The translations under genes were made by a program, and so were the position numbers. Below the pieces are notes generated by a model. The model ran no database searches, was not told the DNA's origin, and saw nothing but the letters and a program-made list of their open reading frames with translations. From Geothrix oryzae (GTDB taxonomy: Bacteria; Acidobacteriota; Holophagae; Holophagales; Holophagaceae): 64,000 bases of DNA. Shown here in pieces: positions 16,659-26,139 of this stretch (position 1 is the first letter of the stretch; each line of letters opens with the position of its first letter). The stretch spans positions 496,001 to 560,000 of the forward strand of contig NZ_AP027079.1 in NCBI RefSeq assembly GCF_030295385.1, given 5' to 3'.

Positions 16659-18287
16659 ATGCCCATGAAGCTCACCCTCCAGGTAGATGGCGCCTTATAC
16701 CCCGTGACGCTCACGGAAGACGGCGTGACCATCGGCCGGGGCGACCAGGCCACCATCCGCATCCAGGCCAATGCCGTGAGCCGGGTCCACGCCCGCATCT
16801 TCCTGAAGGATGGCCAGCCCCATGTGATGGACATGAAGTCCCTGAACGGCACCTCCCTCAACGGGGCGACGCTGTCCGGGCCCGAGCCGCTGCATCCCGG
16901 GGACACGGTGCTGCTCGGCGAGGCCATGGTGATGTGGGTGCCCGAGGGCGCCCCCGCCGGGCCCCCGGCGCCGGGATTGAACATGACCCTCGCTCCCAAG
17001 GCGGGCATCTCGAGGATCTCGCTCGAAGATCGGGCCTTCGACGCCTCCGGTTCGATCCTCGTGCCCCACGCCAGCCTGGAGGCCATGCTGGCCCAGGCCA
17101 GCGGCCAGCATCCGGCGGGCGAGGCCGTGACGCTGTTCCAGCGCCTGGCGAGCATGGCGGGCACCCTGCTCCGGGCCGCCGGCCTCACGGAGCTGCTGGA
17201 ATCGGTGATGGGCCTGGTCACGGCCCAGATCCCCTGCCAGCGGGGCTTCATCCTCCTGGCCGATGCCGGGGGCGAGCTGGTGCCCGAGCTGGTCTGGGAA
17301 GAGCAGCCGGGGCTGCACGCCAATCCCATCAGCCGCACCATCGCCCACACCGCCATGAAGGACCGCGTGGCCATCCTCACCACGGATGCCCGCATGGACC
17401 CCCGGTTCAGCGCCGGCGAGAGCATCAAGATCCACGGCATCACCTCGGCCCTCTGCGCCCCGCTCATCGTGGAGGATCAGGCCTTCGGCGTGATCTACCT
17501 GGAAACCAGCCTCAGCAAGGGCGGCTTCAAGCGCGAGGACGAGCACCTGCTGAGCGCCATGGCCAACTTCGCCGCCGTGGGCATCCAGCGCGAGCGCGAG
17601 GCCAAGTTCCGGCAGCGCCTGGAGCGCTACCACAGCCCGGCGGTGGTGGATCAGATCCTCAAGTCCAGCCAGAACAAGGAGGCGCCGGCGCTCCAGGCCC
17701 AGCGCTGCCAGATCAGCGTGCTCTTCGCCGACATTTCGGGCTTCACGCGCATGAGCGAGGGCATGGAGCCCCTGGTGCTGGCGGGCATCCTGAACCGCAC
17801 CTTCGAGGCCATGACCGACCAGATCTTCAGCCGGGGCGGCACCCTCGATAAGTACATCGGCGACGCCATCATGGCCTTCTTCGGCGCCCCCAGCCCCGAT
17901 CCCGACCACGCGCGCCATGCCGTGGAGGCCGCCACGGCCATGCAGCAGATCCTGCAGGCCCTGAATGCCGCCCGGCCGGAAGGCTATCCCGAGCTGAAGA
18001 TGCGCATCGGCATCAACAGCGGCGAGGCCTTCGCGGGCGACATCGGCTGCGAAAAGCGCATGGACTACACGGTGATGGGCAGCACTGTGAACCTGGCTTC
18101 GCGCCTGGAGAGCAGCGTGGCCAAGCCCGGCCAGATCGTCGTCGGCCCGCGCACGGCGGACCTGGTGGGGAGGGACCGGCTGCGCCAGCTGGAGGGCTTC
18201 GCCCTCAAGGGCATCGAACAGGAGGTGCGGCCCTTCGAGGTGCTCTGGGCGCCGGAAGGGACCGCGACCATCCCGGATCGGGGCTAG
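16659..18287 (+). CDS. FHA-GAF-class III adenylate/guanylate cyclase
   Basis: A 542-residue signalling protein. An FHA domain occupies about 1-90 (VTIGRGDQATIRI, VSRVHARIF, KSLNGTSLNG: the R-S-H-N phosphothreonine-binding pattern). A GAF sensor occupies about 165-305 (LVTAQIPCQRGFILLADAGG, ITSALCAPLIVEDQAFGVIY). The catalytic domain runs about 345-520 (VLFADISGFTRMSE, LDKYIGDAIMAFFGAP, MRIGINSGEAFAGDIG, YTVMGSTVNLASRLE), with both metal-binding Asp residues and the transition-state Asn/Arg region. It should make cAMP in response to a GAF ligand and phosphoprotein docking. It is soluble, with no membrane span. Confidence 0.9.
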   Translation: MPMKLTLQVDGALYPVTLTEDGVTIGRGDQATIRIQANAVSRVHARIFLKDGQPHVMDMKSLNGTSLNGATLSGPEPLHPGDTVLLGEAMVMWVPEGAPAGPPAPGLNMTLAPKAGISRISLEDRAFDASGSILVPHASLEAMLAQASGQHPAGEAVTLFQRLASMAGTLLRAAGLTELLESVMGLVTAQIPCQRGFILLADAGGELVPELVWEEQPGLHANPISRTIAHTAMKDRVAILTTDARMDPRFSAGESIKIHGITSALCAPLIVEDQAFGVIYLETSLSKGGFKREDEHLLSAMANFAAVGIQREREAKFRQRLERYHSPAVVDQILKSSQNKEAPALQAQRCQISVLFADISGFTRMSEGMEPLVLAGILNRTFEAMTDQIFSRGGTLDKYIGDAIMAFFGAPSPDPDHARHAVEAATAMQQILQALNAARPEGYPELKMRIGINSGEAFAGDIGCEKRMDYTVMGSTVNLASRLESSVAKPGQIVVGPRTADLVGRDRLRQLEGFALKGIEQEVRPFEVLWAPEGTATIPDRG

Positions 18288-18304
18288 GCTTCCCGCTGAC
18301 GGAA

Positions 18305-18334
18305 AAGGCCCCGGGACCTGGGTCCCGGGGCCTT
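18305..18334. terminator. Bidirectional terminator
   Basis: A 14-bp perfect inverted repeat (18305-18318 with 18321-18334) lies between the convergent cyclase and small membrane gene. On the minus strand four T residues follow the stem; on the plus strand only two. Confidence 0.75.
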
Positions 18335-18350
18335 CGTGCATTGAGTGCGG

Positions 18351-18623
18351 TCAGTTCCTCTGGCCGGCGGGCCAGGTCCCGAAGGCCAGGATGCAGAGGA
18401 CGATGATCATGCCGATGCCCGGGATGAGGCAGAGCAGGGCCATGGCGCCGTTGTAGCCGGCCTTCTGGAAGATGCGCCAGAAGCAGAAGATGGGGAAGAC
18501 CACCATCGCGAGGAGGACCACGAGCCAGACCATGCAGCCGGCGGCGGCCAGGCCCGCCAGGGCGGCGTCATTGGTGTGGGGCTGCAGGAGCCCGAGTAAA
18601 GGAAGCGCGGCCGGAATCGGCAT
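18351..18623 (-). CDS. Small two-span membrane protein
   Basis: A 90-residue protein with hydrophobic spans at about 27-48 (LAAAGCMVWLVVLLAMVVFP) and 60-80 (ALLCLIPGIGMIIVLCILAF), joined by CFWRIFQKAGYNGAM. The motif of a Trp, KAG and a second span with Pro-Gly resembles small DUF5684/signal-peptidase-associated membrane proteins, but the family is not certain. Translation is probably controlled by the hairpin directly before the start codon. Confidence 0.6.
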   Translation of the reverse strand: MPIPAALPLLGLLQPHTNDAALAGLAAAGCMVWLVVLLAMVVFPIFCFWRIFQKAGYNGAMALLCLIPGIGMIIVLCILAFGTWPAGQRN

Positions 18624-18654
18624 GAATCACCTCGAGGTTGGGTTGAGGTGATTC
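18624..18654 (-). promoter_or_regulatory. Hairpin sequestering the ribosome-binding site of the small membrane gene
   Basis: In the minus-strand transcript GAATCACCTC (18654-18645) can pair perfectly with GAGGTGATTC (18633-18624), giving a 10-bp stem with an 11-base loop that ends one base before the AUG. The 3' arm contains the Shine-Dalgarno GAGGTG, so the folded form would block initiation. As DNA it could equally be a dyad operator. Confidence 0.55.
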
Positions 18655-18678
18655 TATGCGATCGATGTCGTGCCGCCA

Positions 18679-19206
18679 CTACTCTTTGACGAAATCCTTC
18701 CACAGCATGGACGGCTGGATGCCCGAGTTGTGCTGGTATTTGCCCGAGTCGTAGCTGTCGTAGTCGCCGCTGACGGTGTGGTAGAAGATCTGGCAGATGC
18801 CCACGCCGGCGTAGATCCGAACGGGCTGGATGCAGCTGATCTCCAGGGTCCAGAAGCCGCAGAAGCCGATGTCGCCGAAACCGGCCGTGACATGGACGAA
18901 GAGGCCCAGCCGGCCCACGCTGCTGCGGCCCTCGAGCATGGGGACCATGCCGTGGGTCTCCGTGTACTCCAGGGTGCGCCCCAGGTAGAGCGTTCCCGGC
19001 TTCAGCAGCAGGCCCTCGGCGGGGATCTTCAGGAACTCGATGCCGTTGGGCTTGGCCATGTCGAGCTCGGTGTCGGTGTAGATGGCCAGATCCTCGCCCA
19101 GACGCAGGTTGTAGCTGTTCGGGTTGAGCTGGTCGTCGCGCCAGGGGTCGATGCGGATCCGGCCCTGGGCCCGGGCCTCGAGGATCTGACGGCCGGTGAG
19201 GATCAC
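18679..19206 (-). CDS. dcd: dCTP deaminase
   Basis: A 175-residue enzyme that deaminates dCTP to dUTP for thymidylate synthesis. The family core is clear: QLNPNSYNLRLGEDL near the N-terminus, LLLKPGTLYLGRTLEY, and the active-site block LEGRSSVGRLGLFVHVTAGF followed by GDIGFCGFWTLE with its catalytic Glu. Slightly shorter than E. coli Dcd (193) but complete. Two bases separate its start from the stop of the FHA-RDD gene, so both are likely on one transcript. Confidence 0.92.
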   Translation of the reverse strand: MILTGRQILEARAQGRIRIDPWRDDQLNPNSYNLRLGEDLAIYTDTELDMAKPNGIEFLKIPAEGLLLKPGTLYLGRTLEYTETHGMVPMLEGRSSVGRLGLFVHVTAGFGDIGFCGFWTLEISCIQPVRIYAGVGICQIFYHTVSGDYDSYDSGKYQHNSGIQPSMLWKDFVKE

Positions 19207-19208
19207 CG

Positions 19209-20201
19209 TCAGCGGTCCACTTTCAGGACTTCCGATTTCGCCAACATGTCGCTGAGGCTGGTGCGCTCATCGCCCTTGACGGCCAGCACGATGAGGTTCA
19301 GGGCGAGGATGTTGCCGATCTGGCGCAGGATCGCGGGGCCCAGGTCGAGGCGGCCCTGGGGGTTGCCTTCGGGCACCACCCGCAGCTTCATGACCTTCTT
19401 GCCGATGCTGGCGCCGTACTTCGACACGCACCAGGGCACGAAGAACCAGTAGTAGGCAAGCTGGGCGACGATGTTGAGGGGCAGCAGGATGCAGCCCACA
19501 TAGGGCACGATGCCCAGGATCGTGAAGGCGATGGAGAGGAGGATCGCCGGGACCACATCGATGAGCACCGCCAGCAGGCGCGTGACCAGATCGCCCCGCT
19601 CACCCGTGGGCACGGCATCGTCGGGGATGGCCGGCAGGAGGGAGCCCAGGAAGGACTGCTCGGCCGGGCCGGCGGGCTGGCCAGTATGCGGGACGGGCCT
19701 GGGGGCGGGCGGTGGCGCCACCGGCGGGATGCCCTTGGGCGCGTTGGGGATGGGGCCGGTGATGATCTGGTCCGAGGCGGGGCCCTTCGGCGCCGGATCG
19801 CCAGCGGGCGGCTTGCCGGTATGGATGGCCGCCAGTTCGTCGGCGGACATGCGCACGGTGCCCGTGGGGACGGCCGGGACCTCGTCCCGGTTGATGGCCA
19901 CGGTGGCGCCTTCGGGCCGCGGATCCTGGAAGGTGAGCTGGACCTGGCCCAGGGTGACGCGGTCCCCGTCCCGCAGCGGGGAGGACTGGACGCGGTTTCC
20001 GTTGACCAGGACTCCGTTGCTGCTCTGGAGGTCCTGGACCTCGTAGCCGCCGCCCACCTTCCGGATCACGCAGTGGTGGCGGCTGATGCTCGGGTCGGGA
20101 AGGCGCAGCGTGTTGTCCAGCTCGCGCCCCATGTGGACTTCCTCGTCCACGATCTCGAACTCTCGGATGCCCGCGCTTTCGTGCACCAGCAGCTTGGCCA
20201 T
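19209..20201 (-). CDS. FHA domain-RDD membrane protein
   Basis: A 330-residue protein. Residues 1-92 are an FHA domain (EVHMGRELDNTLRLPDPSIS, RHHCVIRKVGG, LQSSNGVLVNG), keeping the Arg, Ser-Arg-His and Asn residues that read phosphothreonine. A Pro-rich linker covers about 95-190. Residues 205-310 form an RDD-type membrane domain with two or three spans (RLLAVLIDVVPAILLSIAFT, GCILLPLNIVAQLAYYWFF), then GASIGKKVMKLRVV. The ATG at 20201 follows GAGGG by five bases. It is divergent from the MglA-like GTPase gene and probably co-transcribed with dcd. Confidence 0.85.
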   Translation of the reverse strand: MAKLLVHESAGIREFEIVDEEVHMGRELDNTLRLPDPSISRHHCVIRKVGGGYEVQDLQSSNGVLVNGNRVQSSPLRDGDRVTLGQVQLTFQDPRPEGATVAINRDEVPAVPTGTVRMSADELAAIHTGKPPAGDPAPKGPASDQIITGPIPNAPKGIPPVAPPPAPRPVPHTGQPAGPAEQSFLGSLLPAIPDDAVPTGERGDLVTRLLAVLIDVVPAILLSIAFTILGIVPYVGCILLPLNIVAQLAYYWFFVPWCVSKYGASIGKKVMKLRVVPEGNPQGRLDLGPAILRQIGNILALNLIVLAVKGDERTSLSDMLAKSEVLKVDR

Positions 20202-20287
20202 AGAAACCCTCGGGGATGGTGGGATGGCCGGAAGTGTAGCGCACCCGCGGGGAAGGCGGGGGCCCGAACCGGAATCTCGGTTCTTTC

Positions 20288-20316
20288 TTGACGGGGTTCC
20301 GCAGACCCGCCAATCT
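20288..20316 (+). promoter_or_regulatory. Possible promoter of the mglA-like gene
   Basis: TTGACG (20288-20293) is followed after 17 bases by CAATCT (20311-20316), 27 bases before the ATG at 20343. The -35 is good, the -10 weak. Confidence 0.35.
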
Positions 20317-20342
20317 TCCCCGGAGATCGCGAAGGTGCAGGC

Positions 20343-21218
20343 ATGGTGCTTTTCAATGCGGCCACGAAGGAGTTGACGGCCAAGATCGTCTACTACGGCC
20401 CCGGCCTGTGCGGGAAGACCACCAATCTCCAGCATGTCTACGACATCCTGCCCGGCGAGGGACGCGGCAAGATGCTGTCCCTGGCCACCCAGACGGATCG
20501 CATGCTGTTCTTCGATTTCCTGCCCATCGACCTCGGCACCATCCGGGGCATGAAGACCCGGGTCCAGCTCTACACCGTGCCCGGCCAGGTCTTCTACGAC
20601 GCCACCCGCAAGCTGGTGCTCCGGGGCGCCGACGCGGTGGTCTTCGTGGCGGATTCCCAGGCTCCGGCCCTGGAAAGCAACAAAGAGAGCTTCCAGAACC
20701 TCATCGTCAACCTCAAGGACCAGGGCGCCGACCTGTCGAAGATCCCCCATGTCATCCAGTGGAACAAGCGGGACACGCCGAACGCCCTGCCCGTGGAGAC
20801 GCTGGACCGGGAAATCAACCTCTTCGGGGCGCCCACCTTCGAGGCCTGCGCCATGCGGGGCGAAGGGGTCAAGGAGACCCTCACGGGCGTGGCCCGGCTG
20901 GTGCTGAAGAGCCTGGCCGACAAGTACGGCGGCGGCGTGGTCGAAGAGCCCCCCCCGATTCTCGCCGGTGCCGCCCCGCCCCCGCCCCCCTCGCCGGCGG
21001 CGGACTCCACGAAGCCCCTGGAGGTCGAGGAGCTGTCCGCGGGCGAGCTGCTGGAGGAGATCGAGGAGATCCCCGCGGAAGCCAGCTCCACCCCCCATGT
21101 CGCCGCCCCGATCCACATGCCGCACAGCAGCGTGGTCGAGGTCCCGGTGGTCCTGGACCGCAGCCTCTTCAACGGGGAAAACCCCGTCGAGATCAAGCTG
21201 AAGCTCTACATCAAGTAG
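20343..21218 (+). CDS. MglA-like small Ras-family GTPase with C-terminal extension
   Basis: A 291-residue protein. Residues 1-200 match the gliding/polarity GTPase MglA: P-loop YYGPGLCGKTTN (about 18-29), switch region ATQTDRMLFFDFLP, the MglA-type G3 TVPGQVFYDATR in place of DxxG, and G4 QWNKRD. About 90 extra residues follow: a Pro/Ala linker, an acidic helix (EVEELSAGELLEEIEEIP) and a hydrophobic beta end (VPVVLDRSLFNGENPVEIK). MglA proteins set cell polarity and place motility or type IV pili machinery; many bacteria use paralogues for other purposes. No MglB/roadblock gene is adjacent. GAAGGTG stands before the ATG. Confidence 0.85.
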   Translation: MVLFNAATKELTAKIVYYGPGLCGKTTNLQHVYDILPGEGRGKMLSLATQTDRMLFFDFLPIDLGTIRGMKTRVQLYTVPGQVFYDATRKLVLRGADAVVFVADSQAPALESNKESFQNLIVNLKDQGADLSKIPHVIQWNKRDTPNALPVETLDREINLFGAPTFEACAMRGEGVKETLTGVARLVLKSLADKYGGGVVEEPPPILAGAAPPPPPSPAADSTKPLEVEELSAGELLEEIEEIPAEASSTPHVAAPIHMPHSSVVEVPVVLDRSLFNGENPVEIKLKLYIK

Positions 21219-21306
21219 GGACGGAGAACCCAGCGCGTTTTTCGCATCCGCACGGACGCGGTGCGCGCGCTTGGGGCACACTGGAGGTTTGATTCGAGGC
21301 CCTCCC

Positions 21307-22779
21307 ATGTCCCGCCAGGTCGTCACCCGCTTCGCCCCGTCCCCCACCGGCATGCTCCACATCGGCGGGGTGCGCACGGCGCTGTTCTGCTGGCTGTTCG
21401 CCCGCAGGCACGGCGGCCGCTTCATCCTGCGCATCGAGGATACGGACCTCTCCCGCAGCACGGACGACAACATCCGCATCATCGAAGAGGGCATGGCCTG
21501 GTGCGGGCTGACCTGGGACGAGGGGCCGGTGGTGGGGGATCCCAGCCAGTGGAAGGGCCCCCACGGCCCCTATCGCCAGATGCAGCGCATGGACCTCTAC
21601 CGGACCAAGATCCAGGAGCTGCTGGACAAGGGCCTGGCCTATCGCTGCCGCTGCTCGCGGGAGGCGCTGGACGAACGGCGCAAGGCCGTGGAGGCCGCCG
21701 GCAAGGTCTTCCAGTACAACCGCGGGCTGGATGCCGGGAAGGGCTGCGCCGAGGCGGGCCACGACGCGAGCCAGCCGGCCGCCATCCGCTTCCGCATGCC
21801 CAAGGGCGGCGACATCGTGGTGCCGGATCTCATCAAGGGCGAGACCCACTTTCCCGCCGACAGCCTGGATGACTGGATCATCGCTCGCACCGGGGAGGGC
21901 CCCGGCGAGATCGGGGTGCCCACCTACAACTTCTGCGTCGTGGTGGACGACACCCACATGGAAGTGACCCATGTGATCCGAGGCGACGATCACCTGAACA
22001 ACACGCCCAAGCAGATCCCGCTCTTCGAGGCCCTGGGCTACGAGCTGCCGGCCTTCGCCCATGTGCCCATGATCCTGGGCGCCGACGGCGCGAAGCTGAG
22101 CAAGCGCCACGGCGCCACCAGCATCACGGAGTACCAGGCCATGGGCCTGCTGCCCTCCGCCGTGCGCCTGGCCCTGGCACGGCTCTCCTGGACCCCCAAG
22201 ATCGACGGCAAGGCGGTGGAGAGCGCCGAGGAGGAGCTGCTCACGGATGAGCAGATGATCCAGCTCTTCGACCTGGCCGATTGCCAGAAGAGCGCCGCCC
22301 GCTTCGACATGGACAAGCTGCAGTGGCTGAACCAGAAGCTCATCCAGCGGGCCTCCTGGCAGGAACTGGAGCCCCACCTCCGGCCCTTCGTGCCCGGCAT
22401 GTGGGACCAGAAGCCGGAAGCCTGGAGAGCCCAGGCCATCCAGTCCACCCAGAAGGGCAAGTCCCTGACCGACATGGCCGAGGCCCTGCGCTTCGCCTTC
22501 GAGCGTCCCGCCGCCTTCGACGAGAAAGCCGTGGAGAAGTTCATGACGCCGGCCATCAAGCCGGCTCTGGGTGAGGTCTGTGCGCTGACGGACTACGGCC
22601 ACGACGCGCTGGAGGCGGGCATCAACGCCATCTTGGCCAGGCACGGCCTCAAGACCAAGGACCTGGCCCAGGCCCTCCGCGTGGCCCTCTGCGGCAAGCC
22701 CGTCAGCCCGGGCATCTTCGATACGCTCATGCTCGTCGGCCGCGACGAGGTGGTGGCGCGGCTGGAGCGGTGGCTCTGA
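21307..22779 (+). CDS. gltX: Glutamyl-tRNA synthetase
   Basis: A 490-residue class I aminoacyl-tRNA synthetase. The HIGH-type motif is in FAPSPTGMLHIGGVRTALF (about 9-27) and the KMSKS-type motif is KLSKRHG (about 260-266). The Glu-specific connective region includes FILRIEDTDLSRS and VTHVIRGDDHLNNTPKQ. The ATG at 21307 begins MSRQVVTRFAPSPTG, as in the family. The stop overlaps the next start (TGATG). Confidence 0.95.
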   Translation: MSRQVVTRFAPSPTGMLHIGGVRTALFCWLFARRHGGRFILRIEDTDLSRSTDDNIRIIEEGMAWCGLTWDEGPVVGDPSQWKGPHGPYRQMQRMDLYRTKIQELLDKGLAYRCRCSREALDERRKAVEAAGKVFQYNRGLDAGKGCAEAGHDASQPAAIRFRMPKGGDIVVPDLIKGETHFPADSLDDWIIARTGEGPGEIGVPTYNFCVVVDDTHMEVTHVIRGDDHLNNTPKQIPLFEALGYELPAFAHVPMILGADGAKLSKRHGATSITEYQAMGLLPSAVRLALARLSWTPKIDGKAVESAEEELLTDEQMIQLFDLADCQKSAARFDMDKLQWLNQKLIQRASWQELEPHLRPFVPGMWDQKPEAWRAQAIQSTQKGKSLTDMAEALRFAFERPAAFDEKAVEKFMTPAIKPALGEVCALTDYGHDALEAGINAILARHGLKTKDLAQALRVALCGKPVSPGIFDTLMLVGRDEVVARLERWL

Positions 22780-23123
22780 TGGATCTGGAGGAATTCACCC
22801 ACCTCACCCTCGCGGTGCTGGAGGACCAGGGCGCCGCCGTCTACGCCCCCACGATCATCGCTGGGGAGACGGTCCAGGTGATCCAGGGCATCCCGGAGGG
22901 GATGGACCACCGGGCGGCCCTCCAGGAGACGGCGCTCCGCCTGGGGCTGGAGCAGTCCGACTTCTTCTTCGGCGTGCGCTCGGGCCCGGGCGAGATCACG
23001 ACGGGCTTCCACTCCCCCACCTGCACGCAGTTCCAGCGCATCTCGGCGATGCGGCAGGGCTTCGTGGTCTCCCAGTTGGACGACTGCGCCTGGTGGACCC
23101 TGGGGCAGGGCCGGGACCAGTAG
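22779..23123 (+). CDS. Conserved hypothetical protein coupled to gltX
   Basis: A 114-residue soluble protein whose ATG shares one base with the gltX stop, so translation is coupled. It begins DLEEFTHLTLAVLEDQGAAV and alternates strands and helices (ETVQVIQGIPEGMDHRAALQ, then LRLGLEQSDFFFGVRSGPG). No signal peptide, membrane span or catalytic motif is recognised. Coding is supported by the tight overlap and by composition like its neighbours. Function unknown. Confidence 0.65.
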   Translation: MDLEEFTHLTLAVLEDQGAAVYAPTIIAGETVQVIQGIPEGMDHRAALQETALRLGLEQSDFFFGVRSGPGEITTGFHSPTCTQFQRISAMRQGFVVSQLDDCAWWTLGQGRDQ

Positions 23124-23186
23124 CCGGAAGCTTTCCAGCTGCCTGAAATCTCCCATTCGCCTCCGGGCCCGGCTATGCTGGGTGCC

Positions 23187-23261
23187 ATGATCCTCCGCCC
23201 CATCCTCGTCGACCCGCGCCCTAGCACCTCGAGTGCGGGGGGGAGACGCACGCGACACTGA
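23187..23261 (+). CDS. Candidate leader peptide of the proC attenuator
   Basis: A 24-codon open frame from ATG 23187 to TGA 23261 reads MILRPILVDPRPSTSSAGGR and ends RTRH. Pro codons are at positions 5, 10 and 12 (CCC, CCG, CCT); Ile, Leu and Val codons are also clustered early. A TATGCT eight bases before the ATG could be a -10 box, making the message nearly leaderless. It is immediately followed by alternative RNA hairpins and a strong terminator before proC. Coding is inferred from this arrangement only. Confidence 0.5.
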   Translation: MILRPILVDPRPSTSSAGGRRTRH

Positions 23262-23316
23262 CCCGGCCACCGGGTTCCGACATCCTCCCCCGCCCTTGTG
23301 CGGGGGTTTTTGTTTT
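23213..23316 (+). promoter_or_regulatory. Transcription attenuator upstream of proC
   Basis: Four pairing segments can be drawn. Segment 1 (CCCGC, 23213-23217) can pair with segment 2 (GCGGGGGGGAG, 23235-23245). Segment 2 can instead pair with segment 3 (CTCCCCCGC, 23285-23293) as an antiterminator. Segment 3 can also pair with segment 4 (GCGGGGG, 23300-23306) to form an intrinsic terminator with a 7-bp GC stem, 6-base loop and TTTTTGTTTT (23307-23316). A small hairpin (23261-23275) lies between 2 and 3. The leader peptide stop is at 23261. This is the layout of ribosome-stalling attenuators such as trp. Proline is the expected signal, given proC 12 bases downstream, but an Ile/Leu/Val signal is also possible from the leader codons. 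Confidence 0.65.
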
Positions 23317-23327
23317 GAGGAGCGCCC

Positions 23328-24146
23328 ATGAACATGCACCCCGACCTGGCCATCCTGGGCTTCGGCACCATGGGGCAGGCCATCAGCGCCGGCCTGGTGG
23401 AGGCCTCCGGCTACCCCGCGGCGCGTCTCCGGGTCGCCACGCGGCATCCCGCCGGGGCGGTCCGCGCCCGGGCCGAGGCCCTGGGCATCACCCTTTCGGG
23501 CGACGCCGCCGCCGCGGTCAAGGCGGCGGAGGTGGTGCTGCTCTGCGTGAAGCCCAAGGAGCTGAAGGGCCTGTTGGCGGGCCTCGCCGCCGCCGGCGCC
23601 CTGGACCATCGCCCCCTGGTGGTCTCCATCGCCGCAGGCACGACCCTCGACTTCCTGGCCGCCCACACGCCCGAAGGCACCCCCCTGGTGCGGGCCATGC
23701 CCAACACCCCCTGCGCCATCCGCCGGGGCATGACGGTGCTGGCGGCGGGGCAGGGGGTCACCGGGGCCCAGCTGGCCCAGGCCCGGGCCCTGTTCGAGCC
23801 CCTGGGCCGGGTCATGGACCTGGACGAGAAGCACATGGACGCGGTCACGGGCCTCAGTGCCAGCGGCCCGGCCTTCATGTTCGTGATCCTCGAGTCCCTG
23901 GCCGAAGGCGGCGTCCAGTGCGGCCTGCCCCGGGCCGTGGCGTTGGAGCTGGCCGCCCAGATGACGCTGGGGGCCGCCTCCATGGTGCTGGAAACCGGCC
24001 GGCACCCCGCCGCCCTCAAGGATGAGGTCACCACGCCCGCCGGCTGCACCATCGCCGGTTTGATGGTCCTGGAGGATGGCCGGATCCGCTCCGTCGTGGC
24101 CCGCGGCATCGAGCGCGCGACGCAGGTGGCGGCGGGGCTGGGATGA
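23328..24146 (+). CDS. proC: Pyrroline-5-carboxylate reductase
   Basis: A 272-residue NAD(P)H enzyme that makes proline from pyrroline-5-carboxylate. Rossmann motif LAILGFGTMGQAISAGL (about 7-23), VLLCVKPKEL, RAMPNTPCAIRRGMTVL (about 123-139), and the C-terminal signature LKDEVTTPAGCTIAGL (about 226-241). GAGG stands seven bases before the ATG at 23328. Transcription must pass the terminator at 23287-23316. Confidence 0.95.
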   Translation: MNMHPDLAILGFGTMGQAISAGLVEASGYPAARLRVATRHPAGAVRARAEALGITLSGDAAAAVKAAEVVLLCVKPKELKGLLAGLAAAGALDHRPLVVSIAAGTTLDFLAAHTPEGTPLVRAMPNTPCAIRRGMTVLAAGQGVTGAQLAQARALFEPLGRVMDLDEKHMDAVTGLSASGPAFMFVILESLAEGGVQCGLPRAVALELAAQMTLGAASMVLETGRHPAALKDEVTTPAGCTIAGLMVLEDGRIRSVVARGIERATQVAAGLG

Positions 24147-24205
24147 CCATTACCGGGGAGGGCCGGCCAGCGGGTATCTTTGAGGTTTGCATCCTGTGAG
24201 CCCCG

Positions 24206-25915
<1,710 letters not shown>

Positions 25916-26139
25916 GGAATCGCAGGCTGCACCTGGGATTTCCCCGAGGCGGCTCCGCCGCGAAAGAACCGGACCGTCGATTCTTTTACCTGCGGCCCGA
26001 GTGCTGGCCTTGACCGGGGCTGTGACCCAGGTCGCATCGGCGCCGCCAGGGTTCTTTCCCTCCGTGTCGGGAAGGGCGTTGGTCTGATAGGCTCGATGGG
26101 TTGGGCCTCCCCGCGGGTGGCCCTGCCGGGAAGCCGCCC

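Noticed and set aside
26010-26093. Promoter for nuoH (TTGACC at 26010, TAGGCT at 26088)
   Set aside because: The two elements are not correctly spaced with each other and each lacks a good partner.
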